The position numbers were made by a program, and so were the translations under genes. From NCBI RefSeq assembly GCF_023520895.1, contig NZ_CP026029.1, positions 5,270,001 through 5,334,000 on the forward strand: DNA of 64,000 bases, in the 5' to 3' direction. This DNA is from Paenibacillus sp. PK3_47 (lineage in GTDB: Bacteria; Bacillota; Bacilli; Paenibacillales; Paenibacillaceae). The notes beneath the pieces were generated by a model, which saw only the letters and a program-made list of their open reading frames with translations, did not search any database and was not told where the DNA came from. This document shows positions 50,974-59,439 of this stretch, piece by piece (the stretch's first letter is position 1; every line of letters starts with the position of its first letter).

Positions 50974-51765
50974 TTATAGGCTGCTCTTGAACGTGTGTTC
51001 TTTGGAGGCAAGCTTGTCCCGGTAAGCCCGGGGAGAGCTTCCGGTGAGCTGCCGGAACTGTCTGCAGAAATGCTCCACGTTGGCATAACCGCAAAGTGCG
51101 GCAACCTCGGCTATTTTGTGCGGACCGAAGCTGAGCTTTTCCTTGGCCAGCCGGATCCGGCAATGGATGACATCCTCCATACAGGAGATGCCGAAGGTTG
51201 ATTTATATATCGTCTGCAGATAGCCCGGGCTTATATGCAAATATTCAGCCATTAAAGAAACGGTCCATGGACGGCCGGGATTATTGTAGAGCAGCTTGCG
51301 CAATTCCAATAAATTATAATATTGGGGACTGAGCTTGTCCTGTGAAGCCTCACAAAGCTTGTTAAAAATAATTCTGAACAGGTAGTCGATGGAAAGCTCG
51401 CGATAATCATTAGTAAAGGTGTTCTCTGTGGTCAATAATTGAAACAGCTGATGGCAGTAGCCGGGATCGGGCAAGGAGAACGGGACACCAAGCGGCAGCG
51501 TGGTTTCTGTAATATAGGATTCATCCGCATCGAAACGGACCCAGTCGTTAACGTACTTATTGGCGCAAGCGCGGTAATAGATTCTGTGTTTGGGCGGATA
51601 AAGGATAGCGGAGTGGGCCGGAAACTCCTTCAGTTCCCCGTTCACTTCAAACAACGCCGCAGTGTGTGTGAGCAGCAAAAGCCAGGCATCCAGGCCATCA
51701 GGTATACTGTATTCAAAATCTTCAGAATGAGCGGCATCATATTCGACATAGTGGATCTTAGGCAA
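50974..51765 (-). CDS. AraC-family regulator 2
   Basis: 263 residues, paralogue of regulator 1. Shared segments include PLGVPF, FPAHSAILY/YPAHSAILY, ISPGYLQ, SCM-DDVI/SCMEDVI and NVEHFCRQF. Cupin-like sensor at about residues 1-140; double helix-turn-helix SLMAEYLHISPGYLQTIY and IAEVAALCGYANVEHFCRQF. I place the start at TTG 51765, seven bases from AAAGGAG. Divergent from the GH43 gene at 51944. The inverted TATCATTGA arms in the shared upstream region may be its operator. Confidence 0.9.
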   Translation of the reverse strand: MPKIHYVEYDAAHSEDFEYSIPDGLDAWLLLLTHTAALFEVNGELKEFPAHSAILYPPKHRIYYRACANKYVNDWVRFDADESYITETTLPLGVPFSLPDPGYCHQLFQLLTTENTFTNDYRELSIDYLFRIIFNKLCEASQDKLSPQYYNLLELRKLLYNNPGRPWTVSLMAEYLHISPGYLQTIYKSTFGISCMEDVIHCRIRLAKEKLSFGPHKIAEVAALCGYANVEHFCRQFRQLTGSSPRAYRDKLASKEHTFKSSL

Positions 51766-51813
51766 GATTTTTCTCCTTTCATTCTTTGGATATATCAATT
51801 AATGAGCAGGAAA

Positions 51814-51901
51814 TATCATTGATAGGTATTCATCGTTTCTCTATAATTTATAGTATCTGTCATTAGTATTTATCAACAACCATATGCACCTGTCAATGAT
51901 A
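51814..51901. promoter_or_regulatory. Inverted TATCATTGAYA arms between AraC-2 and GH43-3
   Basis: TATCATTGATAG at 51814-51825 and its inverse TGTCAATGATA at 51891-51901 lie in the divergent control region, about 77 bases apart. Widely spaced arms of this kind could bind an AraC-type dimer and loop the DNA. Assignment is by position only. Confidence 0.4.
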
Positions 51902-51943
51902 CCACAAATGAACGGCAACCGGATCATGAAAAGGAGATGTAAC

Positions 51944-52930
51944 ATGAATTCAATCCCAAAACCCAATCAGCCGCTGGTCACTCACATTTATACCGCGGAT
52001 CCGTCCGCACATGTATTCGAAGGTAAAATTTACATTTATCCTTCGCATGATCTCGATCATGACGGACCAAGTAATGACAACGGGGATCAATATGCAATGG
52101 AAGATTATCATATTTTATCGATGGAGAACCTGGACTCGCCGGTGGTGGATCATGGAGAAGCGCTTCATCTGAGAGATGTTCCATGGGCTTCGCAGCAGTT
52201 ATGGGCACCCGATGCGGCCTACAAAAATAACACCTACTATTTGTTTTTTCCTGCCCGTGACAAAGAGGGGATCTTCCGCATAGGTGTTGCTGCTTCTGCT
52301 AGTCCGTCAGGCCCGTTTGTGGCTGAGCCTGATTATATTCCAGGGAGCTTCAGCATTGATCCGGCTGTCTTTATAGATGAAGATAACCGCGCTTATATGT
52401 ATTTCGGCGGACTCTGGGGAGGGCAGCTGGAGAAGTGGCAGTCCGGAGCATTCAATCCCGAAGCGGAAGGCCCGGCACTGGACCAACCGGCCTTAGGACC
52501 GCGTGTAGCCTTGTTGAGTGAAGATATGCTCTCCTTTGAGGAACAGCCGCAGGAAATCTCCATTGTGGACGAGGACGGTAAGCCTATTGCTGCCGGAGAT
52601 GAGGAACGGAGATATTTTGAAGGGCCGTGGCTCCACAAATATAACGGTCTGTATTATCTCTCCTATTCCACAGGCACAACACATAAGCTCGTGTATGCGG
52701 TCAGCGAGCATCCTAAGGGTCCTTTCACCTTTAAAGGAGAGATTCTCTCGCCTGTAATAGGCTGGACTACCCATCACTCCATTGTACAGTTTGAAGAGAA
52801 GTGGTACCTGTTCTATCATGACTGCTCGCTCTCTGAGGGTGTGAACCACAAGCGGTGTGTCAAATATACAGAGCTCAAATATAACGCAGATGGTACCATT
52901 CAGCCGATCAATCCGTATCCAGAGAGGTGA
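51944..52930 (+). CDS. GH43 glycosidase 3
   Basis: 328 residues, single GH43 domain with no extra module. General base Asp in YTADPSAHVFEGKIYIYPS, pKa-modulating Asp in FSIDPAVFIDEDNRAYMYFG, acid Glu in RRYFEGPWLHKYNGLYYLSY, and the WTTHHSIVQFEEKWYLFYHD strand. Such compact enzymes are exo-acting beta-xylosidases or arabinofuranosidases on short oligosaccharides. ATG 51944 follows AAAAGGAG; the frame extends upstream without such a site. Ends ten bases before the CE1-type esterase, so the two form an operon. Confidence 0.9.
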   Translation: MNSIPKPNQPLVTHIYTADPSAHVFEGKIYIYPSHDLDHDGPSNDNGDQYAMEDYHILSMENLDSPVVDHGEALHLRDVPWASQQLWAPDAAYKNNTYYLFFPARDKEGIFRIGVAASASPSGPFVAEPDYIPGSFSIDPAVFIDEDNRAYMYFGGLWGGQLEKWQSGAFNPEAEGPALDQPALGPRVALLSEDMLSFEEQPQEISIVDEDGKPIAAGDEERRYFEGPWLHKYNGLYYLSYSTGTTHKLVYAVSEHPKGPFTFKGEILSPVIGWTTHHSIVQFEEKWYLFYHDCSLSEGVNHKRCVKYTELKYNADGTIQPINPYPER

Positions 52931-52939
52931 TGAGGAGCC

Positions 52940-53722
52940 ATGTACGGGAACAGCACCGATTATACGGTACAAGCAACAGGGTATGACAAGGAGAGGGACA
53001 GCATAGCGCGCGGGGAGATCCGTACCATTGAATATCCCTCCGCAACGGTAGGCAACAACCGCAAAGCAAGAGTATATACACCGCCGGGTTACTCTGCCGC
53101 AGAGAAATACAGCGTCTTGTATCTTCTGCACGGCATAGGCGGAGATGAGAACGAATGGTACAGCCACGGCAAGCCGCAGATCATTCTGGACAATCTGTAT
53201 GCCGATCAATCCATTAAGCCGATGATCGTCGTGCTCCCCAACGGCCGGGCGATGCGGAATGACCGGGCGGAAGGCGATATTTTTGCCCCCGACAAGGTGC
53301 AGGCGTTCGAGACCTTTGAATCGGATTTGCTGCAAGACCTTATCCCTTATATTGAAGCGAACTATTCCGTCCTTACGGGCCGCAATAACCGTGCCATTGC
53401 CGGATTGTCGATGGGCGGAGGGCAATCTCTGAATATCGGCCTGAATAATCTCGACCGGTTCGCCTGGATCGGGGCGTTCTCCCCGGCTCCTAATACGAAG
53501 CTGCCCGAGCTGCTGCTGCCAAAACCGGATATCGCCGCTGAACAGCTCAGCCTGCTATGGCTGTCCTGCGGCGATAAAGACCGGCTAAAGGATATCAGCG
53601 ACCGCACGCATGCTTATTTATCACAGCATTCCGTTCCGCATATCTGGGTAGAGGAAGACGGTGACCATGACTGGCCGGTCTGGAAGAACGGCTTGTACCA
53701 GTTCTCCAGGCTGATATTTTAG
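52940..53722 (+). CDS. CE1-type esterase (acetylxylan/feruloyl esterase-like)
   Basis: 260-residue alpha/beta hydrolase of the esterase D/CE1 group. Oxyanion motif YLLHGIGGDENEW (about residues 56-68), nucleophile in AIAGLSMGGGQSL, and His in EDGDHDWPVWKN at the end. Enzymes of this type remove ferulate or acetate from xylan side chains. No signal peptide. GAGGAG precedes the ATG. It follows GH43-3 by nine bases and is closed by a strong terminator, defining a two-gene operon. Confidence 0.88.
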   Translation: MYGNSTDYTVQATGYDKERDSIARGEIRTIEYPSATVGNNRKARVYTPPGYSAAEKYSVLYLLHGIGGDENEWYSHGKPQIILDNLYADQSIKPMIVVLPNGRAMRNDRAEGDIFAPDKVQAFETFESDLLQDLIPYIEANYSVLTGRNNRAIAGLSMGGGQSLNIGLNNLDRFAWIGAFSPAPNTKLPELLLPKPDIAAEQLSLLWLSCGDKDRLKDISDRTHAYLSQHSVPHIWVEEDGDHDWPVWKNGLYQFSRLIF

Positions 53723-53769
53723 CGGCGCTTCTGCAAGCTCCGGCTTCCTATCGCCGCATACTGTACAAA

Positions 53770-53813
53770 GGTACGCTCCAGGCAGACCATCTGCCCGGAG
53801 CGTACCTTTTTTT
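53770..53813 (+). terminator. Strong intrinsic terminator
   Basis: GGTACGCTCC (53770-53779) pairs with GGAGCGTACC (53797-53806), with an inner GCAGA/TCTGC stem and a T7 tail. It ends the GH43-3/esterase operon. Confidence 0.92.
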
Positions 53814-53838
53814 GAGAGACTCTTTACTCCGTGCAGCT

Positions 53839-54768
53839 TCAGCCGTTCGGTTTATCCAGTAAAGATATGCCTGCACGATCGAAAATTTGCTTCAGCCGCT
53901 GCTCCTTTTCATCACTCCATGGATTTAACGGAGAATGGCTGAAGGTAGGCAGGGGAAGGCCGGACAGGCGGACCGCTTCTTTGATGGTCGGGATAAACGG
54001 CTCATCCAGCGCATACAGCGGCGGAATCTGGATCAGCTTCCGGTGATACTCAAGCACCTCCGGCAGGTCGTTATTCCGGAAGCTCTTGTACAAGCCGAGC
54101 ATGAGCTGCGGGGCGAAATTGGCACTGGCTGCAATGGCCCCGGCTCCGCCAGCCGCGAGGGTAGGCAGCAAATATTCGTCAAAGCCGCAGAACACGGCGA
54201 AATCCGGATTGACCTCCCCGACCCGCAGAATCATTTGACGGATATGGCTGAGCTGGTCCACAGTCTCCTTGATGCCGCACACATGGGTATAGCTTGCCGC
54301 AAGGCGTCTGACAAAGGCAGGGCTTAAATCCTGACCGGTCAGCGCAGGGAAATTATAGAGCATCAGCGGCAGGTCGGAGGCTTCGGCAATAGCGGCGTAA
54401 TGCGCGAACAGGCTGTCTTCGCTCAGCTTGAAATAGTAGGGATTTATGACAACAACACCGGTTGCACCGCTGCTTGCAGCATGCCGGGTCAGACGGATGG
54501 CTTCTGAGGTTGTGCTGCTGCCTGTCCCGATCCAGACCGGAAGGCGTCCGGCGGTGCACTCTATGCAGAACTCCGCAATTTCCTCCCGCTCTGCGGCATC
54601 GAACTGGTTGAATTCCCCCGCCGTTCCCAGGAAGAAGAGGCCGTGTACACCTCTGTCAATCAGGCTGTCAATCAGCAGCTTCATTCCGGCACGGTCAAGC
54701 TTCCGGTTTTCATTCAAAATCGTGGGTACAGGAGGAATAACGCCTGCAATGGATTGAATATTTTTCAT
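53839..54768 (-). CDS. DapA-family aldolase (2-keto-3-deoxy-sugar acid aldolase, YagE/YjhH-like)
   Basis: 309-residue (beta/alpha)8 lyase of the N-acetylneuraminate lyase/DapA family. Schiff-base Lys in HVCGIKETVDQ (about residue 168), Tyr in LPLMLYNFPALTG, and FFLGTAGEFNQF in place of the usual GTTGE loop. Its setting next to an IclR regulator and a YjhG-type xylonate dehydratase matches E. coli yagE/yagF and yjhI-yjhH-yjhG. It therefore probably splits 2-keto-3-deoxy-pentonate into pyruvate and glycolaldehyde. Divergent from iclR. Confidence 0.82.
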   Translation of the reverse strand: MKNIQSIAGVIPPVPTILNENRKLDRAGMKLLIDSLIDRGVHGLFFLGTAGEFNQFDAAEREEIAEFCIECTAGRLPVWIGTGSSTTSEAIRLTRHAASSGATGVVVINPYYFKLSEDSLFAHYAAIAEASDLPLMLYNFPALTGQDLSPAFVRRLAASYTHVCGIKETVDQLSHIRQMILRVGEVNPDFAVFCGFDEYLLPTLAAGGAGAIAASANFAPQLMLGLYKSFRNNDLPEVLEYHRKLIQIPPLYALDEPFIPTIKEAVRLSGLPLPTFSHSPLNPWSDEKEQRLKQIFDRAGISLLDKPNG

Positions 54769-54868
54769 TTGTTTTTGCCTCCGAGTTTGATATTATAAAC
54801 ATGAGATTATTATAGTGAACCTGCAACACTTAATCAATTGTTGTTTTTTTAGAGAGGAGATTGAAGGG

Positions 54869-55627
54869 GTGGACCGAAAATACTGGGTTCCCGCTTTGGA
54901 AAGGGCCGATTTGATTCTGACGGCGATTTCCAGGAAGCCGGGGGAATATAAACTGACAGATCTGTGCGAGGTCACGGCGATCAACAAAAGCTCCATGTTC
55001 TCGCTTCTGCGGACGATGGAGACGCTGAATTGGGTCAAGCGGGATGAACAGGAGGCTTATTTTCTTGGAGCGGGGATGGCGTACCTTAATACGGTGTTTA
55101 ATGAATCGCATAAGCAGAATTACAATCTGGTGGAGCAATTTTTGCAGGAATCCCAGGAGAGCGTCAAGGCCATCGGGGAAACCTTCCAGCTGTCGGTGCT
55201 GGACCGGAATGAAATTATTTATCTAGCCAAGCAGGAAGGGCCCTCGCTGGTGAAGCTGGAATCGAGCCCCGGCATGCGGTTCCCGGCCCATGCGACTGCG
55301 ATGGGCAAGATGATGCTTGCGCTGCTTCCGCCGGAGGAATTAAGCAGACGGTACCCTGATCATCAATTGTCACCGGTAACCCCGCATACTGTGACAGACT
55401 GGACACCATTTACGGCGGTACTGGCTGAAATCCGCCTGTGCGGGTATGCGGTGGATCATGAAGAGATCATTGAGGGGATCTGCTGTGCCGCAGCTCCGGT
55501 TACGGATGCTTCCGGTAAAGTTGTTGCTGCCGTAAGCACATCTATGCTTCGCCATGCTTATCTGGATAAGCAGGAAGCGGCAATTCAGGAGGTCATCCGG
55601 CTGGGGAAAAAGCTGTCCCGGGGTTAA
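54869..55627 (+). CDS. IclR-family transcriptional regulator
   Basis: 252 residues. N-terminal winged helix (LTDLCEVTAINKSSMFSLLR) and C-terminal GAF-like effector domain with SSPGMRFPAHATAMGKMMLA and GICCAAAPVTDASGKVVAAV. GTG 54869 is nine bases from GAGGAG. It lies between the divergent aldolase gene and the dehydratase gene, which starts 46 bases downstream. It probably represses both until the aldonate or its keto-deoxy product is present. Confidence 0.92.
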   Translation: MDRKYWVPALERADLILTAISRKPGEYKLTDLCEVTAINKSSMFSLLRTMETLNWVKRDEQEAYFLGAGMAYLNTVFNESHKQNYNLVEQFLQESQESVKAIGETFQLSVLDRNEIIYLAKQEGPSLVKLESSPGMRFPAHATAMGKMMLALLPPEELSRRYPDHQLSPVTPHTVTDWTPFTAVLAEIRLCGYAVDHEEIIEGICCAAAPVTDASGKVVAAVSTSMLRHAYLDKQEAAIQEVIRLGKKLSRG

Positions 55628-55673
55628 CACCGGGAGCCTGCACAACAATTTAGACGGGAAAGAAGGGCACATT

Positions 55674-57653
55674 ATGGAACTGAGCTTGTCAGAAATTATG
55701 AAAGAGAACTCAGGGGAGCCGGTGCCGGTACATACTGCTGCCGAAGGACCTTCCGGCAGTCTTCCGATTACGGGCCATATGCTGCACAGCGCCCCGAGCG
55801 GAGAAATTTTCGGCATGAGCCAGAACGCGGGAATGGGCTGGAACCCGCTGCTTCTGAACCGGCCGCAATACCTGATCCTCGGCACCATGGGGGGAATCCG
55901 GCGTGAGGACGGCAGTCCTCTTGCCTTGGGTTACCATACAGGCCACTGGGAAATCGGCGTGATGATGGAGGAGGTTGCGCATGAGATAACCGCTCATGAA
56001 GGAATCCCCTTTGCGGGCTATGTCAGCGACCCCTGCGACGGCCGCTCCCAGGGAACAGAAGGAATGTTCGATTCCCTGCCTTACCGGAACGATGCGGCCA
56101 TCGTCCTGCGCCGCTTGGTCCGCTCCCTGCCGACACGCAAGGGAGTGCTTGGGGTAGCCACCTGTGACAAGGGGCTGCCCGCGATGATGCTGGCCCTGGC
56201 CGGCATGCATAATTTACCGGGGATTATTGTACCGGGAGGCGTTGCGCTGCCGCCTGTACAGGGGGAAGATGCCGGTAAAGTGCAGAGCATCGGGGCGAGA
56301 TTCAGCAACGGCGAGCTGTCGCTGGAAGAAGCTGCGGATCTCGGCTGCCGCGCCTGCGCAACGCCCGGCGGCGGCTGCCAGTTCCTGGGCACAGCCGCGA
56401 CAGCCCAGGTGGTTGCCGAAGCGCTGGGCATGTCGGTTCCCCATGCGGCTCTGGCTCCTTCCGGGCAGCAGATATGGAAGGATGTCGGCCGCCAGTCTGC
56501 ACGCGCACTGCTGCAGATGGAGCATAGCGGAATTGTCATGAAGGATATCCTGACAGACCGGGCAATACACAATGCGATGGTTGTCCATGCCGCATTCGGG
56601 GGATCAACGAATCTGCTCCTTCACATCCCCGCCATTGCCCATGCTGCCGGACTGCGCATTCCGACTGTCGAAGACTGGAATGGGGTCAACCGCAAGGTGC
56701 CGCGGCTGGTCAGCGTCCTGCCGAACGGCCCCGTTCCGCATCCGACGATCCGGGTGTTCCTAGCCGGAGGGGTTCCCGAGGTTATGCTGCATTTGCGGAG
56801 GCTGGGACTGATTGACGAGTCGGTTCTAACGGTGACAGGCAGGACGCTTGGGGAGAACCTGGACTGGTGGGAGCATTCCGCCAGACGCCAGGACATGCGC
56901 AGCCGGCTGCGAGAGGCAGACAGGATTGACCCGGATAGCGTGATTATGAGTCCGCAGGAGGCGAAGCGGCAGGGAATGGCCTCCACAATGACCTTTCCAA
57001 CCGGAAATCTGGCTCCCGAGGGATCGGTCATCAAGTCGGCAGCCATTGATCCTTCGGTTCTGGACAGTGAAGGTGTCTACCGCCATACGGGAAAAGTGAA
57101 GGTGTTCACTGCGGAAAAGGATGCCATCCGCAGTATCAAGCTGGGACTGATCCAGGCAGGAGATATCCTGGCTGTTATCGGACGCGGGCCCAGCGGTACA
57201 GGCATGGAAGAAACGTACCAGTTAACTTCCGCCTTGAAGCATCTTCCTTTTGGCAAGTACGTCACTCTGATTACAGATGCGCGGTTCTCCGGGGTTTCTA
57301 CAGGGGCCTGTATCGGGCATATCGGTCCGGAAGCATTGGCAGGAGGGCCCGTAGGCAGGCTCAGGGACGGCGACTGGGTAGAAGTTACCGTTGATACGGT
57401 CAAGCTGGAAGGCAGTGTGAATCTGGTTGGCGACGGTGAGCAGCCGGGCACTGCCGCAGACGGCAATGTTCTGCTGGCTGCCCGAACCGCGCATCCGTTC
57501 CTGGCTGTAGATCCGGGGCTGCCGGATGATACCAGACTGTGGGCTGCACTGCAGGCCGCAAGCGGCGGAACCTGGCAGGGCTGTGTCTACGATACCGATA
57601 AAATTATTGCCGCCCTCGAAGCGGGCCGGCAAGCATTGGGGTGGAAATCATGA
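55674..57653 (+). CDS. yjhG: YjhG/YagF-type D-xylonate dehydratase (IlvD/Edd family)
   Basis: 659-residue Fe-S dehydratase, the length of YjhG/YagF (about 655) rather than IlvD or Edd. Cluster and active-site motifs: YVSDPCDGRSQGTEGMFDS, ATCDKGLPAMML, ATPGGGCQFLGTAATAQ, HAAFGGSTNLLLHIPA and ITDARFSGVSTGACIGHIGP. It converts D-xylonate to 2-keto-3-deoxy-xylonate, the substrate of the aldolase at 53839. ATG 55674 is preceded by AAGAAGGG. Its stop overlaps the start of the beta-xylosidase gene by four bases. No xylose dehydrogenase or xylonolactonase is in the window. Confidence 0.9.
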   Translation: MELSLSEIMKENSGEPVPVHTAAEGPSGSLPITGHMLHSAPSGEIFGMSQNAGMGWNPLLLNRPQYLILGTMGGIRREDGSPLALGYHTGHWEIGVMMEEVAHEITAHEGIPFAGYVSDPCDGRSQGTEGMFDSLPYRNDAAIVLRRLVRSLPTRKGVLGVATCDKGLPAMMLALAGMHNLPGIIVPGGVALPPVQGEDAGKVQSIGARFSNGELSLEEAADLGCRACATPGGGCQFLGTAATAQVVAEALGMSVPHAALAPSGQQIWKDVGRQSARALLQMEHSGIVMKDILTDRAIHNAMVVHAAFGGSTNLLLHIPAIAHAAGLRIPTVEDWNGVNRKVPRLVSVLPNGPVPHPTIRVFLAGGVPEVMLHLRRLGLIDESVLTVTGRTLGENLDWWEHSARRQDMRSRLREADRIDPDSVIMSPQEAKRQGMASTMTFPTGNLAPEGSVIKSAAIDPSVLDSEGVYRHTGKVKVFTAEKDAIRSIKLGLIQAGDILAVIGRGPSGTGMEETYQLTSALKHLPFGKYVTLITDARFSGVSTGACIGHIGPEALAGGPVGRLRDGDWVEVTVDTVKLEGSVNLVGDGEQPGTAADGNVLLAARTAHPFLAVDPGLPDDTRLWAALQAASGGTWQGCVYDTDKIIAALEAGRQALGWKS

Positions 57654-59242
57654 CAAAAAGCTTGATTCAGAATCCGATTCTCCGCGGCTTTCATCCGGAT
57701 CCTTCGATCTGCAGAGCGGGAGAAGATTATTATATCGCCACGTCAACATTTGAATGGTTTCCCGGCGTCCGCATCCATCATTCACGCGATCTGGTTCATT
57801 GGCGGCCGCTGACGCATGCGCTTACACGCCGCTCACAGCTGAATATGGAAGGGGATCTGGACTCCGGCGGCGTATGGGCCCCGTGCCTCAGCTATGATAA
57901 CGGGATCTTTTATCTGATTTATACAGATGTCAAGAGCAGACAGGGGGCGTTCAAGGATACGCCCAATTATCTGGTCACTGCAGCGGATATCGAAGGTCCG
58001 TGGTCCGAGCCTGTCTATCTGAACAGCAGCGGGTTTGATCCGTCACTGTTCCACGATACCGACGGACGCAAATGGCTCGTCAATATGCTGTGGGATCACC
58101 GGACGGACAGGCACAGCTTCGCTGGGATCGTGCTCCAGGAATATTCCGCAGAGCTGGGGCGTCTTGTGGGTCCGGTGTTTCCAATCTACAAAGGAACGGA
58201 GCTAAGATTGACGGAAGGACCGCATTTATACCGGAAGGACGGCTGGTATTACCTAATTACGGCGGAGGGAGGCACCCAGTATGACCATGCGGTGACGGTA
58301 GCCCGGTCACGGAACATCGAAGGCCCGTACGAAACGTATCCGGACAATCCGGTTCTGACCTCTGCCGGTGACAAAGAATTGAAGCTGCAGAAGGCAGGCC
58401 ATGCCAGTCTGGTTCAGACCCATACCAATGAGTGGTACATGGTCCATTTGTGCGGCCGGCCGGTAAAGGACAAATATTGTAACCTGGGCCGCGAAACAGC
58501 GATTCAGCGCTGCCGGTTTACGGAGGATGGGTGGTTAGTGCTGGAGGATGGAAGCAACAGGCCTTCTCTTACCGTACAAGGGCCGGATATTCCGGCTCAG
58601 CCCTTTGAGCTGCCTGCCGCACGGGATGATTTTGATGCGCCGGAGCTTGATATCCGCTGGAGCACCCTGCGTGTTCCGGCTGAAGAAGACTGGCTCTCGC
58701 TCAAAGAGCGGCAGGGCTTCCTGCGTCTGAAGGGCAGAGAGTCGATGAGCTCCCTGCACCGCCAGAGTCTGGTTGCCCTGCGCCAGCAGGCCTTCAGCTG
58801 CAGCGCGGAAACTGAAGTTCTATTCGAGCCGGAGCACTTTCAACAGATGGCCGGACTCATTGTTTATTATGATACGAAGGATTATGTTTATCTGCGGATT
58901 ACTCATGATGAGAAGACAGGCAAGTGTCTGGGGATTGTCCGCTCCGTGGACGGCACATATGAAGATGACATCTGCCCTCAGGTTCCCTTGCAGTCCGGCG
59001 CAGGCTGCCGGCTCAAAGCCGTGATCGAGCGTGAGAATCTCCAGTTCTATTACAGTGCCTCCGGAGCGGATTGGAAAGAAATAGGCCCAAGTCTTGATAT
59101 CTGTCATTTATCCGATGATTTCCCGGCGTATATCAGGTTTACCGGAACTTTTATCGGCATGTGCGTCCAGGATCTGGCCGGGACCTTCCGTGCTGCAGAC
59201 TTTGATTATTTTGAATACAGGGAACTGCCTGAAAAAGTGTAA
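57650..59242 (+). CDS. xynB: GH43 beta-xylosidase (XynB type) with C-terminal beta-sandwich
   Basis: 530 residues. Catalytic domain: general base Asp in RGFHPDPSICRAGEDYYIA, Asp in NSSGFDPSLFHDTDGRKW, acid Glu in LRLTEGPHLYRKDGWYYLI. The C-terminal GH43_C2/DUF1349-like beta-sandwich (about 325-528) shapes the active site in XynB. This is the classic intracellular 1,4-beta-xylosidase design. ATG 57650 overlaps the dehydratase stop by four bases, so xylose release and xylonate breakdown are co-translated. A good terminator follows. Confidence 0.93.
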   Translation: MTKSLIQNPILRGFHPDPSICRAGEDYYIATSTFEWFPGVRIHHSRDLVHWRPLTHALTRRSQLNMEGDLDSGGVWAPCLSYDNGIFYLIYTDVKSRQGAFKDTPNYLVTAADIEGPWSEPVYLNSSGFDPSLFHDTDGRKWLVNMLWDHRTDRHSFAGIVLQEYSAELGRLVGPVFPIYKGTELRLTEGPHLYRKDGWYYLITAEGGTQYDHAVTVARSRNIEGPYETYPDNPVLTSAGDKELKLQKAGHASLVQTHTNEWYMVHLCGRPVKDKYCNLGRETAIQRCRFTEDGWLVLEDGSNRPSLTVQGPDIPAQPFELPAARDDFDAPELDIRWSTLRVPAEEDWLSLKERQGFLRLKGRESMSSLHRQSLVALRQQAFSCSAETEVLFEPEHFQQMAGLIVYYDTKDYVYLRITHDEKTGKCLGIVRSVDGTYEDDICPQVPLQSGAGCRLKAVIERENLQFYYSASGADWKEIGPSLDICHLSDDFPAYIRFTGTFIGMCVQDLAGTFRAADFDYFEYRELPEKV

Positions 59243-59258
59243 AGGCAGCTCACGGATA

Positions 59259-59292
59259 AGAACTTCCTCCTCCCGGGGGAGGTTCTTTTTCT
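59259..59292 (+). terminator. Intrinsic terminator
   Basis: AGAACTTCCTCC pairs with GGGGGAGGTTCT around a short loop, followed by TTTTTCTTT. Ends the iclR-dehydratase-xylosidase transcript. Confidence 0.85.
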
Positions 59293-59439
59293 TTCCGGAC
59301 AAAAGCAACATTTGTCTATGTGAAAGCAACGTAAAGCTATAGTTTTAAAGTGCGAGGTATGATTAAATGCATACATAATACATCATTTGTTAAGCACATC
59401 ACTACTATATTCGATTATGCGAAAGGATGATAATGAACG

